Below, in pieces: positions 7,190-15,080 of a stretch of DNA of 64,000 bases. The stretch covers positions 1-64,000 of the forward strand of contig DATHYT010000013.1 in assembly GCA_035459025.1 (NCBI GenBank). The letters run 5' to 3'. A model generated the notes under the pieces. It worked only from the letters and a program-made list of their open reading frames with translations. It had not been told where the DNA came from and made no database searches. The stretch's first letter is position 1; every line of letters begins with the position of its first letter. Source of the stretch: JAABQT01 sp035459025. Lineage in GTDB: Bacteria; Pseudomonadota; Gammaproteobacteria; Burkholderiales; SG8-39. The position numbers and the translations under genes are program-made.

Positions 7190-8265
7190 TGTACTGGCTG
7201 CGCCGCCTCTGGATGCAGTTGCGGACCGAGGTCCTGGTGCTGCCCTCGCGCACGCTGGTGCTCGCCTGGGCCGTCGCGCTGCTCGCGCTTCCGCTCGCCT
7301 ACGCCGATCCCTATGTGCTGCGGATCCTCACCCTGATGTGCCTGTTCACGATCTTCGCCGCGAGCTGGGATCTGCTCGCCGGCTACTCGGGCCAGGTGAA
7401 TTTCGGCCACGCGCTTTTTTTCGGCGCCGGCGCCTACGTCTCGGCGATGCTTGCGCTCAAGCTCGGGTGGTCGCCGTGGCTCACGGTCCCGGCGGGAACC
7501 GCGGTGGCGACGGTGCTCGGCGCCGGGGTGGGGTATCTGTGCCTGCGCCTGCGCGGCTCCTATCTCTCGCTCGCGACGCTCGCCCTGCCGCTGATCGCGC
7601 TCGGGCTACTGTTCGCGTTTCCCGGTTTTTCCGGTGGCGAGCTGGGATTCTCCGGACTGCCCCGGCTCACCAACAACCTGCTGGGCAACTATTACATCGC
7701 GGTGATCGCGATGCTCGCGCTGGTCTTCGGCATGTGGCTGCTCGCCGACTCGAGGTTCGGCCTGGTGCTGCACGCGATCCGCGACGACGAGCTGGCGGCG
7801 CGCGCCTCTGGAATCAACACGCCACGCTACAAGGTCGCGGTGTTCGCGGTGTCGGCGTCTGCCGCGGGACTCGCGGGGGCGCTGCTGGCTCATTACATGA
7901 GGGTCACCGGACCGTTCACGCTCGAGACGACGCTGTCGTTCCAGGCGGTGATCTGGGGGATCTTCGGCGGCGTGGCGACGATCTATGGATCGGTGGTGGC
8001 GGTGTTCGTGCTCTATCCGATCACCGAGTGGATCGGCGGCTTCCAGGCGTTCGGCGAGCGGCGGCTGCTGGTCTTCGCGGTGATCGTTCTGCAGGTGCTG
8101 CTGTTCATGCCGCGGGGTCTTGCGCCCTGGGTGCGCGACCGGATCGAAACCCTGTGCCCGCGCTGCAAGCAGCGCAACGGCGCCTGGCGCTCTCACTGCC
8201 GCCTGTGCTCCGCGCAGCTCATCCCCACCGACCGGCCGCGCGCCTCCGAACCCGGCAAGGGGTAG
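7189..8265 (+). CDS. livM: Branched-chain amino acid ABC permease, LivM type, with a C-terminal Cys-pair tail
   Basis: A 358-residue permease; SGQVNFGHALFFGAGAY is the LivM hallmark, and IRDDELAARASGI is the coupling segment to the ATPase. Residues about 323-345 form an added soluble tail, CPRCKQ followed by CRLCSAQ, two CxxC pairs 13 residues apart, resembling a small zinc ribbon. LivM proteins normally end soon after MPRGL. A GAGGAGG site lies in the end of livH. Its stop codon touches the stop of the convergent livF with no intervening base. Confidence 0.88.
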   Translation: MYWLRRLWMQLRTEVLVLPSRTLVLAWAVALLALPLAYADPYVLRILTLMCLFTIFAASWDLLAGYSGQVNFGHALFFGAGAYVSAMLALKLGWSPWLTVPAGTAVATVLGAGVGYLCLRLRGSYLSLATLALPLIALGLLFAFPGFSGGELGFSGLPRLTNNLLGNYYIAVIAMLALVFGMWLLADSRFGLVLHAIRDDELAARASGINTPRYKVAVFAVSASAAGLAGALLAHYMRVTGPFTLETTLSFQAVIWGIFGGVATIYGSVVAVFVLYPITEWIGGFQAFGERRLLVFAVIVLQVLLFMPRGLAPWVRDRIETLCPRCKQRNGAWRSHCRLCSAQLIPTDRPRASEPGKG

Positions 8266-9018
8266 CTACAACATCCCCAGGTAGCAGGCGCGCAGCGACT
8301 CGTCGGCCAGCAGCGCGGCGCCGGCACCTTCGCCCCACACCCGGCCCTGCGACAGCACGTAGTTGCGGTGCGCCAGCTTGAACACCTGGCCGACTTCCTG
8401 CTCGACGACGAGCACCGGGATGCCCTCGGCATGGATGCGCGAGATGGTGGCGAAGACTTCCTCGCGCACCTTGGGCGCCAGCCCGAGCGAGGGCTCGTCG
8501 ATCGCGAACAGCTTCGCCTCGTACATGAGGGCCCGCGCAGTGGCGAGCATCTGCTGCTCGCCGCCCGACAGCGTGCCCGATATCTGACTCTTGCGCTCCG
8601 CCAGGCGCGGAAACAGTGCGAAGCAGCGCTCGAGGCGGCGGCGCGTCTGCGCCGCGTCGCGCGAAAGATGCGCGCCCGCCTTCAGGTTCTCGAGCACGGT
8701 GAGTTCGCGAAACGGCCGCTGCCGGCCGGGACAGAGCGCGAACCCGCGCCGGCGGACTTCGTGCGCAGGCAGCGTGTCGATGCGCTCACCGGCGAAGCGA
8801 ATCTCGCCGTCCAGCACGACCTCGCCGAGCGTGCCGCGCTGCATCTTCGCCTGCAACCGGATCAGGCCGGAGATGGCGCGCAGCACGGTCGACTTGCCGG
8901 CGCCATTCGGGCCCACGATGCCGACGAACTCGCCCTCGCCGACCGAGAGCGAGACGCCGTTGAGGATCACCGCCTTGTCGTAGCGAACGCCGAGGTCTTT
9001 CACTTCAAGCAGCGGCAT
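8266..9018 (-). CDS. livF: Branched-chain amino acid ABC ATPase, LivF type
   Basis: A 250-residue ATPase. Walker A is GPNGAGKST, the signature is LSGGEQQ, and Walker B is KLFAIDEPSLGLAP, followed by the switch segment VVEQE. It pairs with LivG to power the LivH/LivM channel. It lies on the strand opposite to livH/livM, last in the unit ligase-livG-livF, and its start overlaps the end of livG by 14 bases. Confidence 0.9.
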   Translation of the reverse strand: MPLLEVKDLGVRYDKAVILNGVSLSVGEGEFVGIVGPNGAGKSTVLRAISGLIRLQAKMQRGTLGEVVLDGEIRFAGERIDTLPAHEVRRRGFALCPGRQRPFRELTVLENLKAGAHLSRDAAQTRRRLERCFALFPRLAERKSQISGTLSGGEQQMLATARALMYEAKLFAIDEPSLGLAPKVREEVFATISRIHAEGIPVLVVEQEVGQVFKLAHRNYVLSQGRVWGEGAGAALLADESLRACYLGML

Positions 9019-9805
9019 GCGCGGTTCCCGGGGGTCTTGCGTAGTCGCTGCTGCCGAGATAAGCCTCGATCACCTTCGGGTCCTTGATGACCTCGGCCGG
9101 TGCGCCGTCGGCGATCATCTCGCCGTGGTCGAGCACGATGACGCGATCCACGATGGACATGAGTTCCTTCAGCTTGTGCTCGACCATCAGCACGGCGGGC
9201 CCTTCCGAGTGCAGTCTGCCGAAGCGGCCGCCCTTGTGGATCCGGAGGATCGATTTCACCAGCAACCCGGAATCGACCGGGCCGATGCCGCCGAGCGGCT
9301 CATCGAGCAGCAGCAACTCCGGCTCGGCCGAGATCGCGCGCGCCACCTCCAGGCGCTTGAGTTCGCCCTGCGACAGCCCCGAGGCGGACTCCAGGGCCAG
9401 TTCGGAGATGCCGACGAATTCCAGCGCGTCCATCGCCTTGGCTTCGATCTTCTTCACCCATTCACCGCGTCGCTTCGCCCGCGGCGCAAGCAGCGGCACC
9501 ATCACGTTGGCGATGACCGGCAGATGGCGGAACGGGCGCATCATCTGGAAGGTGCCGGCGATGCCGCGATTGGTCACGTCCCACGGTTTCAGGTTCGTGA
9601 TGTCTTCGCCGTTGAATTCGATGCGCCCGCTGTCAGGCTTGAGGATGCCGGTGATGAGCCGCAGCAGGGTGGTCTTGCCCGAGCCGTTCGGGCCGATCAG
9701 GCCGGTGACCTGGTCGCGGCGCAGCTCGAAGCTGATGTCGTTGAGGGCGACCAGGCCGCCGAAACGCTTGGTCAGGCGTTCGACGCGAAAGAAGGGCGCA
9801 GACAC
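9005..9805 (-). CDS. livG: Branched-chain amino acid ABC ATPase, LivG type
   Basis: A 266-residue ATPase from a GTG start before SAPFFRVERLTKRFGG, the normal LivG N terminus. Walker A is GPNGSGKTT, the signature is LSQGELKR, Walker B is LLLLDEPLGGI, and the switch His lies in MVEHK. The frame is open for 52 further codons upstream, but that part is Arg/Pro-rich and overlaps the ligase gene, so GTG at 9805 is preferred although its ribosome site is weak. The insertion HKGGRFGRLHSEG before the switch strand is slightly longer than in most homologues. Confidence 0.88.
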   Translation of the reverse strand: MSAPFFRVERLTKRFGGLVALNDISFELRRDQVTGLIGPNGSGKTTLLRLITGILKPDSGRIEFNGEDITNLKPWDVTNRGIAGTFQMMRPFRHLPVIANVMVPLLAPRAKRRGEWVKKIEAKAMDALEFVGISELALESASGLSQGELKRLEVARAISAEPELLLLDEPLGGIGPVDSGLLVKSILRIHKGGRFGRLHSEGPAVLMVEHKLKELMSIVDRVIVLDHGEMIADGAPAEVIKDPKVIEAYLGSSDYARPPGTAHAAA

Positions 9806-9843
9806 GGAACGGGCTCGGGGGCGTTCCAATGGCGGGGGCGCGG

Positions 9844-11511
9844 CTAGGCGCGCTCCTCCCGCAGTTCGCGGCGCGATACCTTGCCGACGTCGGTCTTCGG
9901 CAGCTCGCCGCGGAATTCGACGATGTGGGGCACCTTGTACGCGGCGAGCTGCTCGCGGCAATAGGTCTTGATCTCGTCTTCGCTCACCTTGCCGCGCGCA
10001 TCCGTCTGCAGCACCACGATGGCCTTGATGAGCTGGCCGACCGAAGGTTCCGGCACGCCGACCACGCCCGCGGCCTTGACGTGCGGATGGGCGTAGAGCA
10101 CGTCCTCCACGTCCTTGGCGAAAACCGAGAAGCCCTTGAACTTGATCAGGTCCTTGGAGCGGTCATAGAAATGGAAATAGCCTTCCTCGTCCATGCGCAC
10201 GATGTCGCCGGTGCGCAACCAGCGCACGCCGCCCGCCTCGAGGAACACGCGTGCCGTCTCCTCGGGCTGGTTCCAGTAACCGAGCATCACGTTCGGGCCC
10301 GCGAGTAGCAATTCCCCCGTGGTACCGGGCGGCACAAATGCGTGCGTCTCCGGGTCGATGACGGCGGCCGACATGTTCGGCAACGGGCAGCCAAACGATC
10401 CCGGCTTCGTTCGGTGCAGCGGATTGACGTGACTCAGGGCGCTGGTTTCCGACAGACCGTAGCCCTCGATGATGTTGGAGCCGGTGCGTTTCGCCCAGCC
10501 CTGCATGGTCGATTCGTGCAGCGTGTCCGCGCCCGAGGCCACCACCTTGAGCCGCTTCCAGTCCACCTTGCCGGTGTCCTTGTGGTCCTTGAGATATTCG
10601 TAGAGCGTGGGCACGCCGTAGAACACAGTGGCCTGGTAACGCTCCATGGCCGTAAGAATCGCATCGGTGTCGGGGTTGGTGAACAGAACCAGCAGATTGC
10701 CCTGGCACAGGCCGTTCAGCATGATCACCGCCTGGCCGTAGATGTGGAAGAACGGCAGGAACGCGAGGAGCACTTCCTTGCCCGGCTCTAAAGCCGGAAA
10801 CGCCGCCTGCGCGCTGGTTTGGGCGGCGAGCAGGTTGTAGTGGGTGAGCATGACGCCCTTGGGGTTGCCGGTGGTTCCGCCCGTATAGGGCAACGCGGCA
10901 AGGTCCACCTTCGGGTCGATCGTCACTGCGGGCGGTTGCGGCGGATGTTCTTTCAGCAGGTCCTGCAGCCAGTGAATGCCGGGCGCGGAGGGAATGCCGA
11001 TGGCTTTGCCGCCGAACAGGCGCTTCCACGCCGGAAGGTATTCGCCGACCTGCGTCACGACGACGAAATCGAGCGCAACGCCTGATCTCGCGACCTTCTC
11101 GTACAGAACGTCCTGGCAGATCACTGCGCACGCGCCGCTGTCTTCGAGCTGATGGCGGACTTCGTGGCTGGTATAGACCGGGCTGATCGGAGTCACCACG
11201 GCGCCGCACTTGAGCACCGCGAAGTAGGCGATGATGAACTGCGGGCTGTTGACCAGATACAGCGCCACGCGGTTGCCCTTCTTCAGGCCGAGCGCGGCCA
11301 GCGCATTGGCCAGGCGGTCGACCGCGTCGCGCAGCTCGCGGTAGGTGACGTCGCGGCCGTAGAACACGACGGCGCGGCGGCCGGGGTCGCGATCGCAGGC
11401 CTGGTCAAACGCCTGCGCGACCGACACGAGCGGCACCTCGACGGCAGCCGGCACGCCGTTCTGGTAGTGCGCGAGCCAGGGCTTCGCCAGATACCGCTCG
11501 ATTTCGCCCAT
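9844..11511 (-). CDS. AMP-forming acyl-CoA synthetase (FadD-like)
   Basis: A 555-residue adenylate-forming enzyme that activates a carboxylic acid with ATP and joins it to CoA. The P-loop-like A3 motif is YTGGTTGNPKGV (about residues 215-226), A5 is EGYGLSET, A7/A8 is WLRTGDIVRMDEEGYFHFYDRSKD, and the C-terminal catalytic Lys lies in KTDVGKVSRREL. A GGAGG site precedes the ATG. It opens the reverse-strand unit ligase-livG-livF, implying that the imported compound is a carboxylate activated on entry. Chain length or ring preference cannot be read from the sequence. Confidence 0.88.
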   Translation of the reverse strand: MGEIERYLAKPWLAHYQNGVPAAVEVPLVSVAQAFDQACDRDPGRRAVVFYGRDVTYRELRDAVDRLANALAALGLKKGNRVALYLVNSPQFIIAYFAVLKCGAVVTPISPVYTSHEVRHQLEDSGACAVICQDVLYEKVARSGVALDFVVVTQVGEYLPAWKRLFGGKAIGIPSAPGIHWLQDLLKEHPPQPPAVTIDPKVDLAALPYTGGTTGNPKGVMLTHYNLLAAQTSAQAAFPALEPGKEVLLAFLPFFHIYGQAVIMLNGLCQGNLLVLFTNPDTDAILTAMERYQATVFYGVPTLYEYLKDHKDTGKVDWKRLKVVASGADTLHESTMQGWAKRTGSNIIEGYGLSETSALSHVNPLHRTKPGSFGCPLPNMSAAVIDPETHAFVPPGTTGELLLAGPNVMLGYWNQPEETARVFLEAGGVRWLRTGDIVRMDEEGYFHFYDRSKDLIKFKGFSVFAKDVEDVLYAHPHVKAAGVVGVPEPSVGQLIKAIVVLQTDARGKVSEDEIKTYCREQLAAYKVPHIVEFRGELPKTDVGKVSRRELREERA

Positions 11512-11601
11512 CGCCTCCTCCCGGCGCGATTCTAGCCTGCGCGCGTCACCGTTCGCGCGAATCTAGCTTGCAAGCCAGGGCTTGACCCAGGCAAGACCCT
11601 C

Positions 11602-11763
11602 GCATTTACCATCACGCCGGTTAACGCCGGTTGCCCCGCCGCTACCGCGGCGCCTTGCCTGTGCGCCGCTCGAGCCTTCGGCCCTCGATCCCCGAATCGC
11701 GCCCTCGCCGCCCTGAGCCGCGCGAGTTGTGCAGCGCAACGCGGAAAGAAGTTCCTATATTTT
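11602..11763 (+). repeat. Intergenic repeat copy D (full length)
   Basis: About 160 bases with both ends recognisable. The left end TTTACCATCACGCCGGTTAA corresponds to TTTGCCATAACGCCGGTTGA of copy E. The middle carries CCGAATCGCG and CCTCGCCGCC, as in copy A. The right end GCGCAACGCGG to GTTCCTATATTT has two differences from consensus. GTTGTGC and GCGCAAC near the right end can pair. It lies upstream of the reverse-strand ligase gene; the gap 11512-11601 before it shows only part of the ligase leader. Confidence 0.8.
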
Positions 11764-11764
11764 C

Positions 11765-11809
11765 AACGGGATAGCCCGTTAGCGGACATTCCCCAACCTG
11801 GCCGCTAAC
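11765..11809 (+). other. Two overlapping hairpins just right of repeat copy D
   Basis: AACGGG-ATAG-CCCGTT (11765-11780) and GTTAGCGG ... CCGCTAAC (11778-11809, 16-base loop) share three bases, so they exclude each other. No T run follows. They sit about 130 bases before the next forward gene and might be part of its leader or the edge of the inserted element. Confidence 0.4.
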
Positions 11810-11938
11810 GACTCGAAGCGGTCAATCGCGGCGGAGGCGAGTACCGTCCGTCGCCCCGCGCTTGATTTACCTTGCTTTCCAGCCAATAGGGCGTACGGTG
11901 CCCTCCCAATGTCCACCTTACGCACCCAGGAAAACTCA

Positions 11939-12592
11939 ATGACTGCAGGGAAGATTTCGGCGCTGATCGCGGTTTTGGCGCTTGTTGGAATTGTGAGAGC
12001 AAATGCATTTCCGTTGGTACCCCCGATGCCCCAGGAGCACGTGGTCACGATCACGCCTGGCCAGAACAAACTGCTGTGTTTCGGCGGCACGACCGAAAGC
12101 TCTGGATATGGCGGCCGCTGCACGCCGAATCCCATGGATGCCAAAGATTCGGTCACGCTCGATACCACGGACGGACACGTCGACGGTTCCCACGCGGGCA
12201 TCTATACAAACGACAGCACGATGTATGGTCGAAAGCTGGGCGATGTCAGCAGGCTGTCGTTCAGATACACCGGGTCTTCGCCTACAGCGAATAGTCCCCG
12301 GTTCAGCCTGCCCATCGACAAGGACGGTGACGGGGCCTTTGACCAGTGGGCATTCATTCATGCGCTCGACTGCAACGACGGTGCGGGCTCGGTCGATGCG
12401 ATCATTAATCAGAAGTGTCCGATCAAGTTGGAAGGCGCAGCGACCTACGACAACTGGGCAGCGCTGGTCGCGGCATTTCCGAATGCCCGCATCGCCCGGA
12501 ACCAGTATGTGCTCGGGCTGGTGTTCATAGTGGCCGATGAACCGGGCATCTGGACGGTCGATCGCGTGAAGTTTGGCTATCCTGCGAAGTAA
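11939..12592 (+). CDS. Unrecognised exported protein
   Basis: A 217-residue protein that I do not recognise. MTAGKISALIAVLALVGIVRANA is a signal peptide, so it is probably periplasmic or secreted. The mature part contains DKDGDGAFDQW (about residue 130), a calcium-loop-like DxDxDG pattern, and four cysteines that could form disulfides. Start at MTAGK has AGGA 8 bases upstream; a Met ten codons earlier gives a worse signal peptide. It stands alone between repeat copies D and E and is followed by its own terminator. Base composition is less GC-rich than its neighbours, consistent with separate acquisition. Confidence 0.65.
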   Translation: MTAGKISALIAVLALVGIVRANAFPLVPPMPQEHVVTITPGQNKLLCFGGTTESSGYGGRCTPNPMDAKDSVTLDTTDGHVDGSHAGIYTNDSTMYGRKLGDVSRLSFRYTGSSPTANSPRFSLPIDKDGDGAFDQWAFIHALDCNDGAGSVDAIINQKCPIKLEGAATYDNWAALVAAFPNARIARNQYVLGLVFIVADEPGIWTVDRVKFGYPAK

Positions 12593-12659
12593 AGGCACCA
12601 TCACGCACGAGGTAGGAAACGGCACCAGGTCCCCTGGTTCACGCGTAGCCCTTTACCCG

Positions 12660-12687
12660 AACCCCGCTTAGGCGGGGTTTTGGTTTT
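12660..12687 (+). terminator. Rho-independent terminator of the exported protein gene
   Basis: AACCCCGC-TTAG-GCGGGGTT forms an 8-base-pair stem with a 4-base loop followed by TTGGTTTTT. It lies 68 bases after the stop codon. Confidence 0.85.
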
Positions 12688-12750
12688 TGGGGGACCAGGA
12701 ACGTCCGCAATTGGCCTATTGTGTTGAAGAACTCCGTTGAGTATTAAATC

Positions 12751-12904
12751 TTATTTGCCATAACGCCGGTTGAACGCCTGTGTGCGAGCGCGGTACGGCC
12801 GGACGCACGAGCCGCCAGGGCCACGGGATCCCCCTCGCCGACCTGCCACTGTCCCACACTGCGCGTGTTGCTCGGCGCAACGCGGAAGGAAGGTCATTTC
12901 CTTT
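12751..12904 (+). repeat. Intergenic repeat copy E (full length)
   Basis: About 154 bases. It shares its first 45 or so bases almost exactly with copy F (GCCATAA, GGTTGAACGCC, TGTGTGCGAGCGCGG, TACGGCC) and its last 30 with all copies (GCGCAACGCGGAAGGAAGG). The left GGTTGAACGCC and right GGCGCAACGCGG are imperfect inverted repeats of each other. GTTGC-TCGGC-GCAAC forms a small hairpin near the right end. Confidence 0.85.
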
Positions 12905-12918
12905 GTCAGATAGCGGGC

Positions 12919-13155
12919 ATGAGCGAACCGATCACGGCGCGGATTGCCGACCATATGCGCTTCGCGCGGCCGCTCGATACGCTGGCGCAGGAGGTGGCGC
13001 GGTTTCATGCCGCGGATACCCCCGATTACGAGCGTTTGCGCCACATCGTCCTGTGGCTGCGCGACTACGCCGACGGCGTGCGCCACCCGCGCGAGGACGT
13101 CGCCTTCGAGCGGCTGGTCCGCTGCGATCCCTCGCGCGCGCCGGGCCTCGCCTAG
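12919..13155 (+). pseudogene. Hemerythrin-type (HHE) domain, C-terminally truncated
   Basis: 78 residues that match the first half of a hemerythrin/HHE protein, a four-helix di-iron bundle: His12 on helix 1, then YERLRHIVLWLRDYADGVRHPRED with His56 and Asp60 on helix 2. Proteins of this type run to 150 residues or more, with two further helices carrying the remaining iron ligands. Here the frame ends after RCDPSRAPGLA. It begins 14 bases after repeat copy E. Half a bundle cannot form the usual site, so this is probably a remnant, although it has an intact start and stop. Confidence 0.65.
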
Positions 13156-13180
13156 CCCCGCATCGCTGCTTGCCTGAGGG

Positions 13181-14137
13181 CTATAGCGCGCTTGCGGCCG
13201 CGAACGCCAGGATGCCGTGCGCGGCCGTCGTGGGATGGATGCCGTCCCAGAATAGGTAATCCCCCGGCGCGGCACAGGCGTAGGGCGCGGCCAGGGTGAT
13301 GCAGGCCTGCGTCACGTTCGTGAGGCCGAAGCTCGACGGCGCGCCGGCGACGTTCTGCAGCGTGGTGTAGACGTCGAAGCGCGCGATCTGGATCCCCTCC
13401 AGGGACGAGAGCGGCGTCAGGACGTCCGCTTCCAGCTTGACGTTGAACTGCAGCGCGAGCAGGTTCGCCAGCCCGGCGAGCGGCGTCGGGGCGATCGCCG
13501 GGGTGAGCCCGACATTGGGCATGTTCCAGACGAGAAACTTCCGCGCCCCGGCCCAGTAAAGCGCCTCGATGTTGTCATAGATCGCCGTCGACGCCTCGTT
13601 CAGGATGGGCTGGGGATCCATGCCGGAGGCGGCCGCGAGCAGCGCGTCGCGCATGTCGTTGCCGCCCATCTCGATCACGTACAGCCAGTCCGAGGGCGCG
13701 ACGCCGCCCGTCGCCGTAAGGAAGGTGCCCACCTGGAACGCCAGGTGCGGGTTCGCGCCAACAGCGCGCGCTCTGGCGCTACCCACGGCGAAGTTCGTGC
13801 CGCCGCCCGGCGCGAAGGCCGGCCGCGCGCCCGCGCCAAGCCCGCGCGGCCTGGCGAATTGCTCGACCCACGTCGGGCCATTGCTGAAGTGATGGCCGCC
13901 GCGCGCATAGGGCCGGTCGGGAACGAGGAAGGGATCCACGGAGTAGTCCGGCGGCGTGCTCTTGGCTTTGCCCAGCAGCACGAAGGCATTGCCGGGATCC
14001 GACAGGCTGGTGCCGAAGACTGCGATGCCGCCCTCGCCCTGCGCCGCTGCCCAGCCTGGCGCGCCGAGCACGAGCGCGACGATCGTCGTCGAGATCCATT
14101 GCATGAGGCGGCTGCGCCCGCGTAGGAATTCAAGCAT
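13181..14137 (-). CDS. SGNH/GDSL-type esterase, exported
   Basis: A 318-residue lipase/esterase of the GDSL family. Residues 1-33 are a signal peptide ending AAAQ. Block I reads VFGTSLSDPGN, with Ser44 as expected nucleophile; the usual GDS is GTS here. Block III is GGND (oxyanion Asn), and block V is DGIHPTTAAH, carrying the Asp and His of the triad. Start at MLEFLR follows GGAGG by 9 bases. It hydrolyses an ester in the envelope or medium; the substrate is unknown. It is convergent with the hemerythrin remnant and bounded upstream by repeat copy F. Confidence 0.82.
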   Translation of the reverse strand: MLEFLRGRSRLMQWISTTIVALVLGAPGWAAAQGEGGIAVFGTSLSDPGNAFVLLGKAKSTPPDYSVDPFLVPDRPYARGGHHFSNGPTWVEQFARPRGLGAGARPAFAPGGGTNFAVGSARARAVGANPHLAFQVGTFLTATGGVAPSDWLYVIEMGGNDMRDALLAAASGMDPQPILNEASTAIYDNIEALYWAGARKFLVWNMPNVGLTPAIAPTPLAGLANLLALQFNVKLEADVLTPLSSLEGIQIARFDVYTTLQNVAGAPSSFGLTNVTQACITLAAPYACAAPGDYLFWDGIHPTTAAHGILAFAAASAL

Positions 14138-14480
14138 GACGTTTGTCCTCCAGGTTGACAAAGAAGCGCATGGCATGACCTCTGCTGCCAAGCGGATGCA
14201 CGACAGCCAAGGGTCACGCCGCGGCGAGAACCGGCGGCGTCCCGCTGAGGACTGCCGAACCTAGCTAACTACCCCGATTCGGAGGCGAAATCTTGACCAG
14301 AATCAATGCCGCACGAGAAAAGGGCGACCCCATGGCCCCAGGAACTCAATGGGCTGGAGAAGGAGATTCAGCATCGGATGGCGCCAAGCGAGTCTGCCTC
14401 GTGCAGCGGCCGCGCCTTGGGGTGACCGCGCTCGACCTCGACGAAACCACCTGCGTGGAGCGAGGGGGGGTCTGAAGCCC
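14138..14480. other. Intergenic segment upstream of the SGNH esterase
   Basis: About 340 bases before repeat copy F. A forward frame of 60 codons (14293-14475) and opposing reverse frames exist, but none has recognisable homology or a good ribosome site. The esterase promoter should be here; I see no definite boxes. Confidence 0.35.
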
Positions 14481-14634
14481 TTACTTGCCATAATCGCGGT
14501 TGAACGCCTGTGTGCGAGCGCGGTACGGCCGAACTCATGCGCCGCCAGGTCCATGGCAGCTCCCTCGCCGAACGAGCGTTGTCCGTCGCTGCGCGTGTTA
14601 CAGGGCACAACGCGGAAGGAAGTTCCCATCCTTC
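14481..14634 (+). repeat. Intergenic repeat copy F (full length)
   Basis: About 154 bases, near-identical to copy E over the left 45 bases and again over CTGCGCGTGTT and ACAACGCGGAAGGAAG at the right. The right terminus has drifted to TTCCCATCCTTC. The TAA of the reverse-strand NTF2-like gene begins five bases further right, the same geometry as at copy B. Confidence 0.85.
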
Positions 14635-14638
14635 GGGT

Positions 14639-15076
14639 TTACTCCGCCGCCCACTTCCTCACCGACCTCACGATACGCTCGTCGGCAAACCCGAGCCGCG
14701 CGAGCGCCTGCGCGCGCTCGAAGATCTCCTCGTAGCGCTCGATGAGGCCATCCTTCACCCGCACCTTGCAGATTCCGGGAAACCCCGCACGGCGGCCTTC
14801 GGTCCCCGGAATCTTCGAGGTGTAGGAGAACTCGTAGCTCGCGTAGCCGCGATCGCCCTCGGCGATGACGTCGCTCAGCGTCCAGGAGAAATCGGTGGCG
14901 TTGCCGTGAAAGTGCCGCCGCACCATGTCCGCGATCGCGGCCCGGCCCTGGAACTCGCCGTAGAAGCCGTCGTGATAGACGCCGCCCTCGGCGAAGCAGG
15001 CCGCCGCGGCCTCGGCGTCGCCGCGGCAGATCGCCTGCGTCATGCGCTCGAGGAGCGCGCGCAGTGCCGTGGCCAC
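14639..15076 (-). CDS. SnoaL/NTF2-like small protein
   Basis: A 145-residue cone-shaped (NTF2/SnoaL-like) protein: RMTQAICRGDAEAAAACFAEGGVYHDGFYGEFQGRAAI is the common first half, and the helix-sheet pattern continues to the C terminus. GTG at 15076 is taken as start because it lies four bases after the stop of the monooxygenase; ATG at 15043 is the alternative. Such proteins act as isomerases, cyclases or dehydratases, or help a partner enzyme. Coupling to a Baeyer-Villiger monooxygenase suggests a shared ketone or steroid substrate. Confidence 0.75.
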   Translation of the reverse strand: MATALRALLERMTQAICRGDAEAAAACFAEGGVYHDGFYGEFQGRAAIADMVRRHFHGNATDFSWTLSDVIAEGDRGYASYEFSYTSKIPGTEGRRAGFPGICKVRVKDGLIERYEEIFERAQALARLGFADERIVRSVRKWAAE

Positions 15077-15080
15077 GGGG

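Noticed and set aside
11602..14634. Integron attC sites / gene-cassette array
   Set aside because: Same-orientation repeats between genes invite this idea, but I find no RYYYAAC ... GTTRRRY pair at the element ends in either orientation (the order seen is GTT first, AAC last), no intI gene, and some units are multi-gene operons of several kb on both strands.
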